From Methyloradius palustris (GTDB lineage Bacteria > Pseudomonadota > Gammaproteobacteria > Burkholderiales > Methylophilaceae), in assembly GCF_019703875.1 (NCBI RefSeq), contig NZ_AP024110.1, forward strand, positions 2,666,001-2,730,000: DNA of 64,000 nucleotides, in the 5' to 3' direction. A program made the translations under genes and the position numbers. The notes beneath the pieces are model-generated. The model was not told the origin of the DNA and ran no database searches. It worked only from the letters and a program-made list of their open reading frames with translations. Shown one piece after another: positions 35,887-46,062 of the stretch. Position 1 is the first letter of the stretch; each line of letters begins with the position of its first letter.

Positions 35887-38115
35887 ATGACTTCACCCGC
35901 TACACATTCCTATATTTCACCCGCCCATATTTTAAGGGTTGCGCTAGATGTGCCGTTAGACAGGCTATTCGATTATCTGGATGGCGGTTTTTCCGTGGAC
36001 ATTGGCCAGCGTGTGGTGGTGCCGTTTGGGCCACGCAAGCAAGTCGGCGTGGTGGTTGCCAAGTCAAATACGAGCGATTTTCCGATTGAGAAACTCAAAC
36101 CTATTATTTCGGCTTTTTCTGACGAAACCCCGTTGGATTATGAAACCTTCGCTTTACTGAAGTTTTGCGCTGACTACTACCAATATCCTTATGGGCAGGC
36201 GCTGCTTTCAGCCTTGCCAGTGCGGCTGCGGCAAACCAAACCTGCGGTATCGCGTAAGCAATATCTCTATTCACTGACCGATGCAGGAAAAGTGCAAACT
36301 ATTGATAACCTGCCTGCGCGTAAATTACTGCAACGACGTGTTTTTTCTGCCTTGCCTGAGCATGGTGCACTCGACGAAATAGCTTTAAGTGAAGTCTCCG
36401 CGGGATGGCGAAAACCCTTGCAAGGCTTTATTGAAGCTGGATGGGTGCAAGCGCAGCAAGTATTGGCTGGCATCAAAAAGTCATCATTTTCAGCTGTGCC
36501 AGCGCCTGAATTGAATGCAGAACAAACCCAGGCGGTACAAGCGATTACGGCGCAAGTACAAGGCTTCAAACCCTGGCTGTTGCATGGCATTACGGGCAGT
36601 GGAAAAACCGAAGTCTATATGCAGATTTTGCAGAGCATATTAGCCAACAATACAGGCCAAGCCTTGGTGCTCGTGCCAGAAATCAACCTGACACCGCAAC
36701 TGGAATCGCGCTTTCGCAGCCGTCTACCAAATTTCCCACTCGTCAGCCTACACAGCAACCTGAGCGAGAGTGAACGTTTACAAAACTGGCGATTGGCGCA
36801 ATCTGGTGCTGCGCGTATTGTCATCGGCACGCGACTTTCAGTGTTTGCGCCACTGCCAGATATTCGCGTGATTATTGTGGATGAAGAGCACGACGGCTCT
36901 TACAAACAGCAGGATGGCATGCGCTACCATGCACGCGATGTGGCCTTGGTCAGGGCACATCGCCGAAAAATACCCATTATTCTAGGCTCTGCAACGCCCG
37001 CGCTGGAAACCTGGCATAACGCACAAACTAATAAGTATGGTCATCTCACGCTCAACGAACGTGCCGTTTCCAAAGCGCAACTGCCGCTGATTCGTTGCAT
37101 AGATACCACGCGTACAGAAATGCACGATGGTTTATCACCAGCGCTGGTCACTGCCATGAAAGAACGATTAGCGCGCGGCGAACAAAGCCTGCTGTTCATC
37201 AACCGCCGCGGCTACTCGCCTGTATTGCTGTGCAGCGCCTGCCACTGGATAGCGCCATGTATGAGATGTAGCAGTAGGTTAGTCGTGCACCTGCGTCAAG
37301 GCAGGCTACGTTGTCACCATTGCGGGCACGAGCAAAAAATCGTACGCCAGTGCCCGAGTTGCGGTAATGCTGACCTGCACCCGACAGGTCACGGCACGCA
37401 AAGGCTGGAAGAAACACTAGCAAAGCTGATGCCCGAAGCGCGCATTCTGAGGGTGGATAGAGACAGCACACGACGTAAGCATGCGCTCACCGACATGCTG
37501 GCTTCTGTGCATGCTGACGAGGTGGATATTCTGGTCGGCACGCAAATGCTGGCCAAAGGCCACGACTTCCCCAACCTCACGCTGGTCGGTGTGATTGATA
37601 CGGATAGCGCACTGTTTAGCCCTGATTTCCGTGCCGCTGAGCGTCTTTTTGCCCAGCTCATGCAAGTTGCTGGACGCGCTGGACGCGCTGATAAGCCGGG
37701 TGAAGTACTGATACAAACCAGCTTTCCCGAACATAATCTTTTCAATGCACTGCGTGAGCAGGATTATGCAGCCTACGCGCAGAGCCTATTGCAAGAACGC
37801 GAAATGACGCAATTTCCGCCCTATGCCTACATGGCATTATTACGGGCAGAGGCCAACCAATTTTCGCCTGTTCAACAATTCCTCACCGATGCTAGCGAGC
37901 TGGCAAGAACGCTGACTGAAGAAGTGATGATCTATCACCCTTTGCGGCCGCAGATGGAAAAACTGAAAGGCATGGAACGCGGGCAATTGCTCATGCAGGC
38001 AACCCAACGCAATGCCATGCAAAACCTGCTGCGACAGTTAGTACCGCAATTGCGGGAACACCCCCTAGCGAACAAAATACGCTGGGCGGTGGATGTCGAT
38101 CCGCTGGAATTTTAA
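35887..38115 (+). CDS. priA: Primosomal protein N' (PriA helicase)
   Basis: 742-aa 3'-5' DNA helicase that restarts stalled replication forks. N-terminal 3'-binding domain, then Walker [10 protein letters not shown] near residue 238, Walker B DEEH near 331, and eight zinc-binding Cys in CSAC/CMRC ... CHHC/CPSC between about 450 and 500. Helicase motif [14 protein letters not shown] near 545. The ATG at 35887 is used; a TTG just before is in frame. Divergent from argS, so a shared control region lies at 35801-35886. Confidence 0.97.
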   Translation: MTSPATHSYISPAHILRVALDVPLDRLFDYLDGGFSVDIGQRVVVPFGPRKQVGVVVAKSNTSDFPIEKLKPIISAFSDETPLDYETFALLKFCADYYQYPYGQALLSALPVRLRQTKPAVSRKQYLYSLTDAGKVQTIDNLPARKLLQRRVFSALPEHGALDEIALSEVSAGWRKPLQGFIEAGWVQAQQVLAGIKKSSFSAVPAPELNAEQTQAVQAITAQVQGFKPWLLHGITGSGKTEVYMQILQSILANNTGQALVLVPEINLTPQLESRFRSRLPNFPLVSLHSNLSESERLQNWRLAQSGAARIVIGTRLSVFAPLPDIRVIIVDEEHDGSYKQQDGMRYHARDVALVRAHRRKIPIILGSATPALETWHNAQTNKYGHLTLNERAVSKAQLPLIRCIDTTRTEMHDGLSPALVTAMKERLARGEQSLLFINRRGYSPVLLCSACHWIAPCMRCSSRLVVHLRQGRLRCHHCGHEQKIVRQCPSCGNADLHPTGHGTQRLEETLAKLMPEARILRVDRDSTRRKHALTDMLASVHADEVDILVGTQMLAKGHDFPNLTLVGVIDTDSALFSPDFRAAERLFAQLMQVAGRAGRADKPGEVLIQTSFPEHNLFNALREQDYAAYAQSLLQEREMTQFPPYAYMALLRAEANQFSPVQQFLTDASELARTLTEEVMIYHPLRPQMEKLKGMERGQLLMQATQRNAMQNLLRQLVPQLREHPLANKIRWAVDVDPLEF

Positions 38116-38181
38116 AGCGAGAATTCTAAGCAAGCCTTAATCCTTTATTTATTCATTCACACCTACACTACTAAGAAACTT

Positions 38182-38739
38182 ATGGCCATTAAAGCAACCG
38201 TGTTCAAAGCCAATCTGCAAATCGCAGATATGGAACGCCATTATTACCAGGAGCATGCGCTCACACTCTCGCAACATCCTTCAGAAACTGACGAGCGGAT
38301 GATGGTGCGTTTGCTTGCGTTTGCCTTACATGCGCATGAATATCTGGAGTTTGGCCAAGGTATGACCGCAGATGATGAAGCGGATCTATGGCAAAAAGAC
38401 CTCACTGGCGTCATAGAGTTGTGGATTGATGTTGGTCTGCCAGATGAAAAATTGATACGCAAAGCGTGCGGCCGCGCCAACAAAGTGATTGTGTATTGCT
38501 ATGGCGGCCGTGCTGTAGATATGTGGTTTGCACAGAACAGCAGCCAGTTTGAGCGCTTGAAAAATCTCACTATCATCAATCTGCCACAAGAAAGTACGCG
38601 TGCGATGGCCGCACTAGCGCAGAAAAATATGCAGTTGCAGTGCAATATCCAGGAAGGGCAAGTGTGGCTGATGGATGATAAAACCTCGGTCACCATAGAC
38701 GCTGTCGTGCTAAAAGCGATGTCAGACAAATACTACTAA
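38182..38739 (+). CDS. YaeQ family protein
   Basis: 185-aa cytoplasmic protein of the YaeQ family (PD-(D/E)XK nuclease-like fold). Features: FKANLQIADMERHYYQEHALTL near residue 8, SETDERMMVRLLAFALHA near 34, and LWIDVGLPDEKLIRKACGR near 81. No biochemical role is firmly known. ATG at 38182, no overlap. It lies between priA and two transglutaminase genes on the same strand. Confidence 0.92.
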   Translation: MAIKATVFKANLQIADMERHYYQEHALTLSQHPSETDERMMVRLLAFALHAHEYLEFGQGMTADDEADLWQKDLTGVIELWIDVGLPDEKLIRKACGRANKVIVYCYGGRAVDMWFAQNSSQFERLKNLTIINLPQESTRAMAALAQKNMQLQCNIQEGQVWLMDDKTSVTIDAVVLKAMSDKYY

Positions 38740-38795
38740 GCTGCGGCTTTAAAGCAGGCTAAAATGGGTTTTATTGATACACATAGGATAGAGCA

Positions 38796-39593
38796 ATGTG
38801 GCTACGTACTGAATGTGATATCACTTTTAATGTCAGCATCCCCACCGCATTTACCTTGATGTTGCGGCCGCGCAGCGGTGTGCATCAATGGGTGGCGCGC
38901 GAGTCTTATACGCTAAAACCCAGCGTGCCTGTGGTGGAATATACCGACACTTACGGCAATCTTTGCCAGCGCCTCATCGCGCCTGTGGGCGAGTTTTCCA
39001 TCAGCACCTCGGCAGATATTCTGACGGCGGATGGCATTGATACCGCGTCTGGCGCACCATTTGAAGATGTGCAGAATCTGCCAGATGCTGTGCTGACATA
39101 TCTGCTGCCATCACGTTATTGCGAGTCGGATAAATTCATTGATCTTGGGCAAGAAATCGTTGCAGATGTTCTACCTGGCTACGACCAAGTGGCTGCCATT
39201 GAGAAATGGATACGCGAGAATATTCGTTTCAACCCTGACTCTGCGCACTTCCAGCTTTCTGCTGTGGAAGTGAACCAACAACGAGAAGGTGTCTGTCGCG
39301 AACTTGCGCATTTAGGTATCGCGCTTTGCCGTGGCTTATGCATACCAGCGCGCATGGTCGTTGGCTTCTTGCATGAGCTGCAACCGATGGATTTCCACGC
39401 CTGGTTTGAAGCCTATGTGAATGGCAAATGGTATACGTTTGACCCGACCCAGTCCGAACCAAAAGGTGGTCGCGTTACTGTTGCTTATGGCCACGACGCT
39501 GCTGATGTCGCCATCTTCAATCAGTTTGGTCCAGCGCTATATCCTGAGCTGATGCAAGTGCGGGTAACTCAGTTGGCAACTGCACCAGCCTGA
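38796..39593 (+). CDS. Transglutaminase-like protein, first of pair
   Basis: 265-aa protein with a transglutaminase-like (cysteine-peptidase-fold) core in about residues 130-235. The triad is Cys in GVCRELAH near 168, His in DFHAWFEAY near 205, and Asp in FDPTQSEP near 220. A beta-rich N-terminal domain (about 1-115) is similar in place to that of the next gene. AGGATAGAG precedes the ATG. Such proteins are thought to cut or cross-link peptides, but no substrate is known. Same strand as the next transglutaminase gene, gap 21 bp, so co-transcribed. Confidence 0.88.
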   Translation: MWLRTECDITFNVSIPTAFTLMLRPRSGVHQWVARESYTLKPSVPVVEYTDTYGNLCQRLIAPVGEFSISTSADILTADGIDTASGAPFEDVQNLPDAVLTYLLPSRYCESDKFIDLGQEIVADVLPGYDQVAAIEKWIRENIRFNPDSAHFQLSAVEVNQQREGVCRELAHLGIALCRGLCIPARMVVGFLHELQPMDFHAWFEAYVNGKWYTFDPTQSEPKGGRVTVAYGHDAADVAIFNQFGPALYPELMQVRVTQLATAPA

Positions 39594-39614
39594 TCTAGCG
39601 AATCAAATACCACC

Positions 39615-40475
39615 GTGAAACGCCTAAGAATCAAGCACCTCACTGAATATTCTTTCCCTGCGGAAGTCACGTTGCAACAGCATTATTTGTTGCTACGCCC
39701 GCGCGAAGGGCATGACCTGCGCATTGAATCTTCCATTCTCAACATCACGCCCGCTTATAAAATAAAATGGTATCGCGATGTGTTTGATAACTCGCTGGCG
39801 GCTGTCACTTTTCTGCAACCGACGAACAAGCTCACTATCGCCAGCGAAGTAGTGATTCAGCATTATGAAGAAGCACCATTGGACTTCTTGATTGAAGATT
39901 ACGCTGTAAATTACCCATTCGCTTACCCAGAAGCCGACTGGGCCGATCTCGCGGCTTTTCAGCAACCCGTATTTACTAACGATCAAAACACAGTGAATAA
40001 TTGGCTGGTACAACTCGGTTTGCGTAACGGTAGCTTGACTACCTTTGCGCTGCTAACAAGCTTGAACCAAGCCATTAACCGCCAGTTTCGCTACCAGATA
40101 CGGGAAGAAGCGGGCGTACAAACCCCTGCCCAAACCATCAACAATGGCAGCGGCTCTTGTCGCGACTACGCCACCCTATTTATTGAAGCCTGTCGTTGCC
40201 TAGGCTTGGCCAGCCGCTTTGTGAGCGGTTATCTGCATGCGCCAGCGACCGAAGCTGGCAACGCCACCACGCACGCCTGGGCAGAAGTTTATTTACCGGG
40301 GACAGGTTGGAAAGGTTTTGACCCTACCGCTGGACAAGTCACTGGCATACATCATATTGCCGTCGCCGTTGCCCGCAACCCTGAAGCCGTGCCACCAGTA
40401 TCTGGGAGTTTTATTGGTCCAGCTGTAATGCCTAAGCTAATAGTGGATGTGCAGGTGAATTTGCTGAACCACTGA
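39615..40475 (+). CDS. Transglutaminase-like protein, second of pair
   Basis: 286-aa transglutaminase-like protein with an N-terminal beta-rich TgpA/bact-transglu-N domain (about 1-120; IKHLTEYSFPAEVTLQQHYLLLRP), then the core: Cys in GSGSCRDYATLF near 178, His in THAWAEVYLP near 222, Asp in FDPTAGQ near 237. GTG start at 39615. It pairs with the preceding transglutaminase protein and ends before a strong terminator. Role not known; related genes often sit beside an alpha-E domain gene, absent here. Confidence 0.9.
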   Translation: MKRLRIKHLTEYSFPAEVTLQQHYLLLRPREGHDLRIESSILNITPAYKIKWYRDVFDNSLAAVTFLQPTNKLTIASEVVIQHYEEAPLDFLIEDYAVNYPFAYPEADWADLAAFQQPVFTNDQNTVNNWLVQLGLRNGSLTTFALLTSLNQAINRQFRYQIREEAGVQTPAQTINNGSGSCRDYATLFIEACRCLGLASRFVSGYLHAPATEAGNATTHAWAEVYLPGTGWKGFDPTAGQVTGIHHIAVAVARNPEAVPPVSGSFIGPAVMPKLIVDVQVNLLNH

Positions 40476-40483
40476 TTTCAGAC

Positions 40484-40515
40484 AACAAAAAAGCGGCTCA
40501 TGCCGCTTTTTTGTT
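40484..40515. terminator. Bidirectional terminator after the transglutaminase pair
   Basis: AACAAAAAAGCGGC / GCCGCTTTTTTGTT, 14-bp arms, 4-nt loop. Stops the plus-strand run and the DUF5666-like minus-strand gene. Confidence 0.93.
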
Positions 40516-40534
40516 AAGTTAAATTGTCTTTTAT

Positions 40535-40822
40535 TTACTTCTCACATTTCTTGGGTTTGGCACTTTCAATTTCTTTTACTACGCCTTTCTTATGCTCTAC
40601 TTCCGCACAAGACCCGACTACTAGAGGGCCATTATCCAGCTCGATTTTAGTTTTATCCGTCACTTCAACCTGTTGGCCACTGATCGTCCAGATACCCGCA
40701 TTTTCAACTGGGCGACTTTCTACACGACCGTAAAATTCTTCACTGGCAAACGCAGTACTGCTCAACAGTAATAAGCCTGCGCCTGCAGCGAACGCCTTTA
40801 ATAGTGATGATGAATGATTCAT
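40535..40822 (-). CDS. Small periplasmic OB-fold-like protein (DUF5666-like)
   Basis: 95-aa secreted protein: signal peptide in residues 1-26 (ending TAFA-S), then a short strand-rich mature part (EEFYGRVESRP ... WTISGQQVEVTDKTKIELD ... GSCAEVEHKKGVVKEI) like the DUF5666 small OB-fold. Contains two Cys (GSC and KKC near the end). Divergent from the small membrane protein and copper ATPase; the FNR-type box at 40974 lies about 150 bp upstream of its start. Ends beside a bidirectional terminator. Function unknown. Confidence 0.75.
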   Translation of the reverse strand: MNHSSSLLKAFAAGAGLLLLSSTAFASEEFYGRVESRPVENAGIWTISGQQVEVTDKTKIELDNGPLVVGSCAEVEHKKGVVKEIESAKPKKCEK

Positions 40823-40973
40823 AGCAATCTCCTTTTCAATTAGAAACTCTAGTCTAAGTACACTATCTATGCGGGTTTATAGGACTGTTGCCAGTCTTGA
40901 TGTAGGACAAGACCGTTAACAAATCAGTATTTATATATGGTTCAGCAGCACTTTCCACCAAATGCAGTCAACG

Positions 40974-40987
40974 TTGATATACATCAA
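40974..40987. promoter_or_regulatory. FNR/ANR-type operator
   Basis: TTGATATACATCAA is a perfect match to the FNR family consensus TTGAT-N4-ATCAA, and the dyad extends one more base each side (GTTGAT/ATCAAC). Its centre (40980.5) is 67 bp before the ATG of the small membrane gene; a start of transcription near 41022 would put the box at about -41.5, the class II position, with TTTAAA at 41008-41013 as a weak -10. Confidence 0.75.
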
Positions 40988-41047
40988 CATAGTGGCTTGC
41001 AGTTCTCTTTAAAGTGGGGTGATGGATTCTTTTAACAGGAGTTAATC

Positions 41048-41227
41048 ATGCCTAAGACTAACGTTTCATCTGATTTTGAAGTGCATTTACACAACAATGA
41101 AGTTAACGCTAACCATGGCAATACTGGGTGGAAAGATGGATTGACGCTTGAAATATTCTTAACAGTTTGCCTGATAGCTTTAATGACGTTCATTTTTGTA
41201 GCCATTACGTATAGATTGCTTGACTAG
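41048..41227 (+). CDS. 59-residue single-span membrane protein
   Basis: Short gene with a good ribosome-binding site (AGGAG, 6 nt before the ATG). The first 30 residues are polar and rich in N and H (VHLHNNEVNANHGN, possible metal contact), followed by one membrane helix (about 34-55; LEIFLTVCLIALMTFIFVAI) and a short YRLLD end. It lies between the FNR-type box and the copper ATPase, 61 bp before that ATPase start, so it may be its accessory protein. Family not recognised. Confidence 0.65.
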   Translation: MPKTNVSSDFEVHLHNNEVNANHGNTGWKDGLTLEIFLTVCLIALMTFIFVAITYRLLD

Positions 41228-41288
41228 TAGAATCTCTTCATTTGATGCATGCTGAGCATTGACCATTCCCAAAAAAGGTCGGAGTGCT

Positions 41289-43664
41289 ATGAACAAAACT
41301 GAACCCAGCGATACACACGCATGCTGCAGCGCCCATCCATCAATGGCGACTGCTACAGCCGAGGCCGCATTACTGAAAGACCCAGTATGCGGAATGAAGG
41401 TGACTGAACAATCACCGCATGTATTGCAGCATGAGGGCACGTCCGTATATTTCTGTAGCGCTGGCTGTAAAGCAAAGTTCGCGGCCAATCCAACTAAGTA
41501 CCTTACTCAAGTACCAGCCTCGAGTATCGCCAAACACGAAGGCAACGAGCCAGTAATCGCTGGCACTATCTACACTTGCCCCATGCATCCGGAGATACGA
41601 GAGAATAAGCCTGGAGCCTGCCCTAAATGCGGTATGGCACTGGAGCCAGAAATGCCTGCGCTGGATGATGGGGAGAACCCAGAACTGTTGGACTTCAAGC
41701 GTAGATTTATCTATACGCTACCTTTGACCCTTATCGTATTTGTCCTCGCAATGGCTGGTCATCAGTTGGAATGGTTCGCCATGGGTACCCAGAGCTGGAT
41801 TGAGCTTGTGCTTACAACCCCAATTATCTTCTGGGCCGGCTGGCCGTTTTTCGAGAGGGCTGTGCAATCGGTGCGCCATCGTAGCCCCAATATGTGGACA
41901 CTCATAGGGCTAGGAACCTCTGCCGCCTTTATTTACAGTGTGTTTGCCACAGTCGCTCCCAGCCTGTTCCCTGCGTCATTTATTTCCATGGGGCGGGTAT
42001 CAGTCTATTTTGAAGCGGCAGCATTCATTATTTCGTTAACGCTACTGGGGCAGATTCTCGAACTAAAAGCCCGTTCGCAAACATCAGCGGCCATCAAGTC
42101 ATTGCTTGGCCTTGCCCCAAAGACTGCACGCCGCATCAATAGCGATGGCTCTGAAGAAGATATTCCGCTAACCTACGTTCATGTGGGTGATAGCCTGCGT
42201 GTGCGCCCTGGAGAAAAGGTGCCTGTGGATGGCGTAGTAATTGAGGGCGGTAGTGCGGTGGATGAATCCATGCTGACTGGCGAACCCCTGCCTGTCACCA
42301 AGCGCATAGGTGACAAACTGATAGGCGCGACCCTGAATACCAACGGCGCATTGGTCATGCGTTCCGAGCATGTTGGCTCACAGACCGTATTGGCAAGCAT
42401 CGTACAAATGGTCGTGCAGGCACAGCGCTCCAAAGCGCCAATGCAGCGCATGGCTGATCAGGTCGCTGGCTACTTCGTTGTCACTGTAGTCAGTATCGCT
42501 TTACTGACATTCATCGCCTGGGGGTTATTTGGGCCAGAACCGAGCTGGGTCTATGGTTTGATCAATGCTGTTGCCGTACTCATTATCGCTTGCCCTTGCG
42601 CACTGGGCTTGGCAACACCTATGTCCATCATGGTTGCCACGGGCAAAGCAGCGACGCAAGGCATACTATTTCGCGACGCTGCTGCAATTGAGAATTTTCG
42701 CAAGGTTGATACATTGATTGTAGATAAGACTGGCACGCTCACAGAAGGCAAGCCGAGATTCGATCGTGCCATAGCAGTTTCAAACAATAGTGAAGAAGAT
42801 TTATTGCGCCTTGCCGCTAGCCTAGATCAAGGTAGCGAGCATCCATTAGCCGATGCTATTGTCAGTGCGGCACGTGAACGTGGACTTGTGCTTGATAAGG
42901 CCGAGGGATTTGAGTCCATCACTGGCATCGGTGTTAGAGGCAGCGTGGGCGTCAAGCAGCTGGCACTCGGCAATACCGCATTAATGACCCAGTTGGGTGT
43001 ATCCGTCGATGCGCTCAAGTCGCAAGCCGAAGCGCTGCGCACCCAAGGCGCGAGTGTGATGTACCTTGCCGTCAATAGCCAATTGGCTGGCTTGTTGTCA
43101 GTATCCGACCCCATCAAGGCTAGCACCTTAGAAGCCCTGGCCAGCCTCAAGGCATCCAACATTCGCGTGATCATGGCGACGGGTGATGGCCTGACCACGG
43201 CACAAGCAGTCGCTGCAAAGCTGGGCATCACTGAAGTCTATGGCGAAGTGAAACCCGCCGACAAACTCGCACTAGTAGATAAATTACAAAGTGAAGGCCG
43301 TATCGTCGCCATGGCTGGAGACGGCATTAATGATGCGCCTGCGCTAGCCAAAGCAGATGTTGGCGTAGCAATGGGCACTGGCACCGATGTCGCCATGAAT
43401 AGCGCTGAGGTGACTTTAGTGAAAGGCGATCTGCGGGGCATTGCCCAAGCCAGAATTATTTCTCAGGAAACCATCGCAAATATGAAGCAGAATCTGGGCT
43501 TTGCTTTCATCTACAACTCTCTCGGTGTGCCACTGGCTGCTGGCCTTCTATTCCCATTCACGGGGTGGTTGTTATCCCCCATGATCGCCGCTATTGCCAT
43601 GAGCCTGAGCTCAGTATCTGTTATTTCAAATGCCTTGCGGTTAAGATCATCAAGTTCGAAATAA
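41289..43664 (+). CDS. Copper-translocating P-type ATPase (CopA-like, P1B-1) with YHS domain
   Basis: 791-aa inner-membrane pump. N-terminal YHS domain (DPVCGMKV at 31, [10 protein letters not shown] near 55) and a second metal-binding motif YTCPMHPEI...CPKCGM (95-115). The transport core has [11 protein letters not shown] with CPC at 435-437, the phosphorylated Asp479 in DKTGT, and the [10 protein letters not shown] hinge. Cys-Pro-Cys plus the final [16 protein letters not shown] segment marks Cu(I) export type. The start is the ATG at 41289 with GGAG just upstream; a TTG at 41259 is possible. Probably FNR-controlled with the small protein before it. Confidence 0.94.
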   Translation: MNKTEPSDTHACCSAHPSMATATAEAALLKDPVCGMKVTEQSPHVLQHEGTSVYFCSAGCKAKFAANPTKYLTQVPASSIAKHEGNEPVIAGTIYTCPMHPEIRENKPGACPKCGMALEPEMPALDDGENPELLDFKRRFIYTLPLTLIVFVLAMAGHQLEWFAMGTQSWIELVLTTPIIFWAGWPFFERAVQSVRHRSPNMWTLIGLGTSAAFIYSVFATVAPSLFPASFISMGRVSVYFEAAAFIISLTLLGQILELKARSQTSAAIKSLLGLAPKTARRINSDGSEEDIPLTYVHVGDSLRVRPGEKVPVDGVVIEGGSAVDESMLTGEPLPVTKRIGDKLIGATLNTNGALVMRSEHVGSQTVLASIVQMVVQAQRSKAPMQRMADQVAGYFVVTVVSIALLTFIAWGLFGPEPSWVYGLINAVAVLIIACPCALGLATPMSIMVATGKAATQGILFRDAAAIENFRKVDTLIVDKTGTLTEGKPRFDRAIAVSNNSEEDLLRLAASLDQGSEHPLADAIVSAARERGLVLDKAEGFESITGIGVRGSVGVKQLALGNTALMTQLGVSVDALKSQAEALRTQGASVMYLAVNSQLAGLLSVSDPIKASTLEALASLKASNIRVIMATGDGLTTAQAVAAKLGITEVYGEVKPADKLALVDKLQSEGRIVAMAGDGINDAPALAKADVGVAMGTGTDVAMNSAEVTLVKGDLRGIAQARIISQETIANMKQNLGFAFIYNSLGVPLAAGLLFPFTGWLLSPMIAAIAMSLSSVSVISNALRLRSSSSK

Positions 43665-43787
43665 GCCTTGCTTGCTTATGTGTGATAGCGAACATACATT
43701 GCGGCATATAAAGGAGAGTATGTAAGACGCGAAAGATTAATCAGGCCATATTAAGTACGAATACCGTCACTCTATTTTGATGCCAAG

Positions 43788-45962
43788 ATGATACAAGCTC
43801 TTAAAAAAACATATAAAAACCATTTTCCAAGTAGCCAGCTAGAAAGTTATGCCCAAGAATTAATCAACTCCTTAACAGATGGCGTTGTTATCCTCGATGA
43901 GCTGGGTACAGTCATATGCGTGAATAATGTGTGGAGTTGTTTTGGAAATTCCAATAATGCTGGAATACCCGATAATAAATTTGTAGGGGTTAATTACCTA
44001 GCTGTGTGTGATCAAGTACGTGGCTCGGATGCTGAGTATGCGAGCGCAATGGCAGCGGGCATTCGTGCCGTAATGAGTGACAAAACATCAGAGTTTTCGC
44101 TTGAATATCCCTGTCATTCCCCTGTTGAAAAGCGCTGGTTTGTTTGCAGGGTGGCCTCGTTCTGCCATGAGAACGCTTTTAGAATTCTCATGACTCATGA
44201 AGATGTCACCAAAACCAAGCTAGCTGAAATAGAGCTCAATTTTCAAAACCAGGAAAAAGAAAAACGCGCCTTAGAGTTAATCATTGCTAATAACGAACTT
44301 AGCATTGCTGCCACTGCTTTTCAGTCGCAGGGCGGTATATTAGTAACTGATGCCAACAGAGTCATTCTTCGTGTTAATCGTGCTTTTACCACCATCACTG
44401 GCTACTCCGAGCAAGAGCTCATTGGTGAAACCTCCCATTTGCTGCGCACAGATTTAGACGACACCACGTTCCATCATGAAATGTGGCAAGTAGTGAATAA
44501 AACAGGCGAATGGGCTGGAGAAATATGGAGCCACCGCAAAAATGGTGACATGTACCCTGAGCAAATCACTGTTACCGCGGCAAAAGACGCTAACGGCAAA
44601 GTAACAAATTACATCGTCAACTTAACTGATATCACGCTGAGTAAAGCCGCCGCTGAGGAGATTCAGCAACTGGCTTTTTATGACCCCCTGACCAAGTTAC
44701 CCAACCGACGTTTACTGGTAGACCGCATTAAACATGCGCTAGCAACTAGCGGACGGGCGGGCTGGGTTGGTGCATTATTGTTTATTGATCTGGATCATTT
44801 TAAAACCTTAAACGATACCTTGGGGCATGATTCTGGAGACTTGTTACTGCAGCAAGTATCAGCACGATTGATAGATAGCGTGAGGGAATGTGACACTGTT
44901 GCGCGTATTGGCGGTGACGAATTTGTTGTATTGATAGAGGGCTTAAGTCAGCATGCCATTGAATCTGCAGCTGAGACTCAAGTGATTGCAGACAAGATAC
45001 ATGCCACGCTTAATGAGCCTTACCAGCTTGGTTTAGACCAATATTACAGTTCGCCGAGTATTGGCGTTACCTTGTTTCAAGACCAGTTATTGGGCATAGA
45101 AGAGCTATTGCAGCAGGCTGATATTGCCATGTATCAGGCAAAGAAAGCGGGGCGTAACGATATCCGCTTTTTCGACCAGCAGATGCAGGACACCATCAAT
45201 GCCAGGGCATCCATGGAAAAGGACTTACATAAAGCGCTAGAGCGTGAGCAATTTCAGCTCTATTACCAAGTTCAGGTCAATAGTAGCAGGCAGGTAGTGG
45301 GGGCTGAGGGATTGATACGCTGGGTACATCCAAAGCGCGGTTTAGTGTCACCCTGTGACTTTATTTCTTTAGCAGAAGAGACGGGATTGATCCTGCCTAT
45401 TGGAGAGTGGGTATTAGATACAGCCTGCGCCCAGCTTAAGGCATGGCAGCAAGATGAAACAACCCATCAACTCACAATCTCAGTCAATGTAAGTACAAAG
45501 CAATGTCGTCAATCAGACTTTGTAGCATTGGTAAAAACCTCTGCAAACAAGTTTGATATTAACCCTGCACTGCTCAAGCTTGAGCTGACGGAAAGTATCC
45601 TGCTAGAAAATGTAGAAGACATTATTGCCACCATGCAGGAACTAAAAGAAGTCGGCATTCATTTTTCACTAGATGATTTTGGAACAGGGTATTCATCGTT
45701 GCAGTACCTCAAACAACTACCCTTACATCAGTTGAAAATTGACCAATCATTTGTACGAAATATCGCAATTGATCATAGTGATCAGGCCATCGTACGGACG
45801 ATTATTGCCATGGCGAGCAGCCTGGAACTCAATGTCATTGCCGAAGGAGTTGAAACTGAAGAACAGCAAAAATTTCTTCAAAAGAACCACTGTAATCATT
45901 ATCAAGGTTACTTATTTGGTAAACCGTCACCAATTGACCAGTTTGAGGTTCTGCTTAAATAA
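43788..45962 (+). CDS. PAS-PAS-GGDEF-EAL signalling protein
   Basis: 724-aa soluble protein with no membrane helix. Two PAS domains (about 15-140 and 165-290; the second has TGYSEQELIGETSHLLRTD), GGDEF (about 290-450) with ARIGGDEF intact and I-site RECD five residues before it, then EAL (about 470-720) with EGLIRW in place of EALIRW, DDFGTGYSSL and EGVETEEQ. Both activities may be possible; which dominates is unknown. Convergent with the 889-aa relative, 83 bp apart. Start ATG at 43788. Confidence 0.92.
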   Translation: MIQALKKTYKNHFPSSQLESYAQELINSLTDGVVILDELGTVICVNNVWSCFGNSNNAGIPDNKFVGVNYLAVCDQVRGSDAEYASAMAAGIRAVMSDKTSEFSLEYPCHSPVEKRWFVCRVASFCHENAFRILMTHEDVTKTKLAEIELNFQNQEKEKRALELIIANNELSIAATAFQSQGGILVTDANRVILRVNRAFTTITGYSEQELIGETSHLLRTDLDDTTFHHEMWQVVNKTGEWAGEIWSHRKNGDMYPEQITVTAAKDANGKVTNYIVNLTDITLSKAAAEEIQQLAFYDPLTKLPNRRLLVDRIKHALATSGRAGWVGALLFIDLDHFKTLNDTLGHDSGDLLLQQVSARLIDSVRECDTVARIGGDEFVVLIEGLSQHAIESAAETQVIADKIHATLNEPYQLGLDQYYSSPSIGVTLFQDQLLGIEELLQQADIAMYQAKKAGRNDIRFFDQQMQDTINARASMEKDLHKALEREQFQLYYQVQVNSSRQVVGAEGLIRWVHPKRGLVSPCDFISLAEETGLILPIGEWVLDTACAQLKAWQQDETTHQLTISVNVSTKQCRQSDFVALVKTSANKFDINPALLKLELTESILLENVEDIIATMQELKEVGIHFSLDDFGTGYSSLQYLKQLPLHQLKIDQSFVRNIAIDHSDQAIVRTIIAMASSLELNVIAEGVETEEQQKFLQKNHCNHYQGYLFGKPSPIDQFEVLLK

Positions 45963-46029
45963 GGTATTGAGCAGTATTTATAGCCTGCCAAGCCGAGTAG
46001 TCGAGCCACTCAACAACTAATCGCGCCGC

Positions 46030-46062
46030 TTACTTCTTGTGATATTTAGGGCTGATTGAACG
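46030..46062 (-). pseudogene. Repeat of the hemE 3' end (relic)
   Basis: On the minus strand this reads RSISPKYHKK-stop, against [13 protein letters not shown] at the true hemE end (48962-48991). 28 of 30 bases match, with a 3-base insertion. The repeat also supplies the last codons and stop of the 889-aa GGDEF-EAL gene in another frame, so it forms a direct repeat flanking that gene. Confidence 0.7.

Noticed and set aside
35801..35896. Longer argS start up to 35896
   Set aside because: It would overlap the start of divergent priA and add residues with no resemblance to arginyl-tRNA synthetases.
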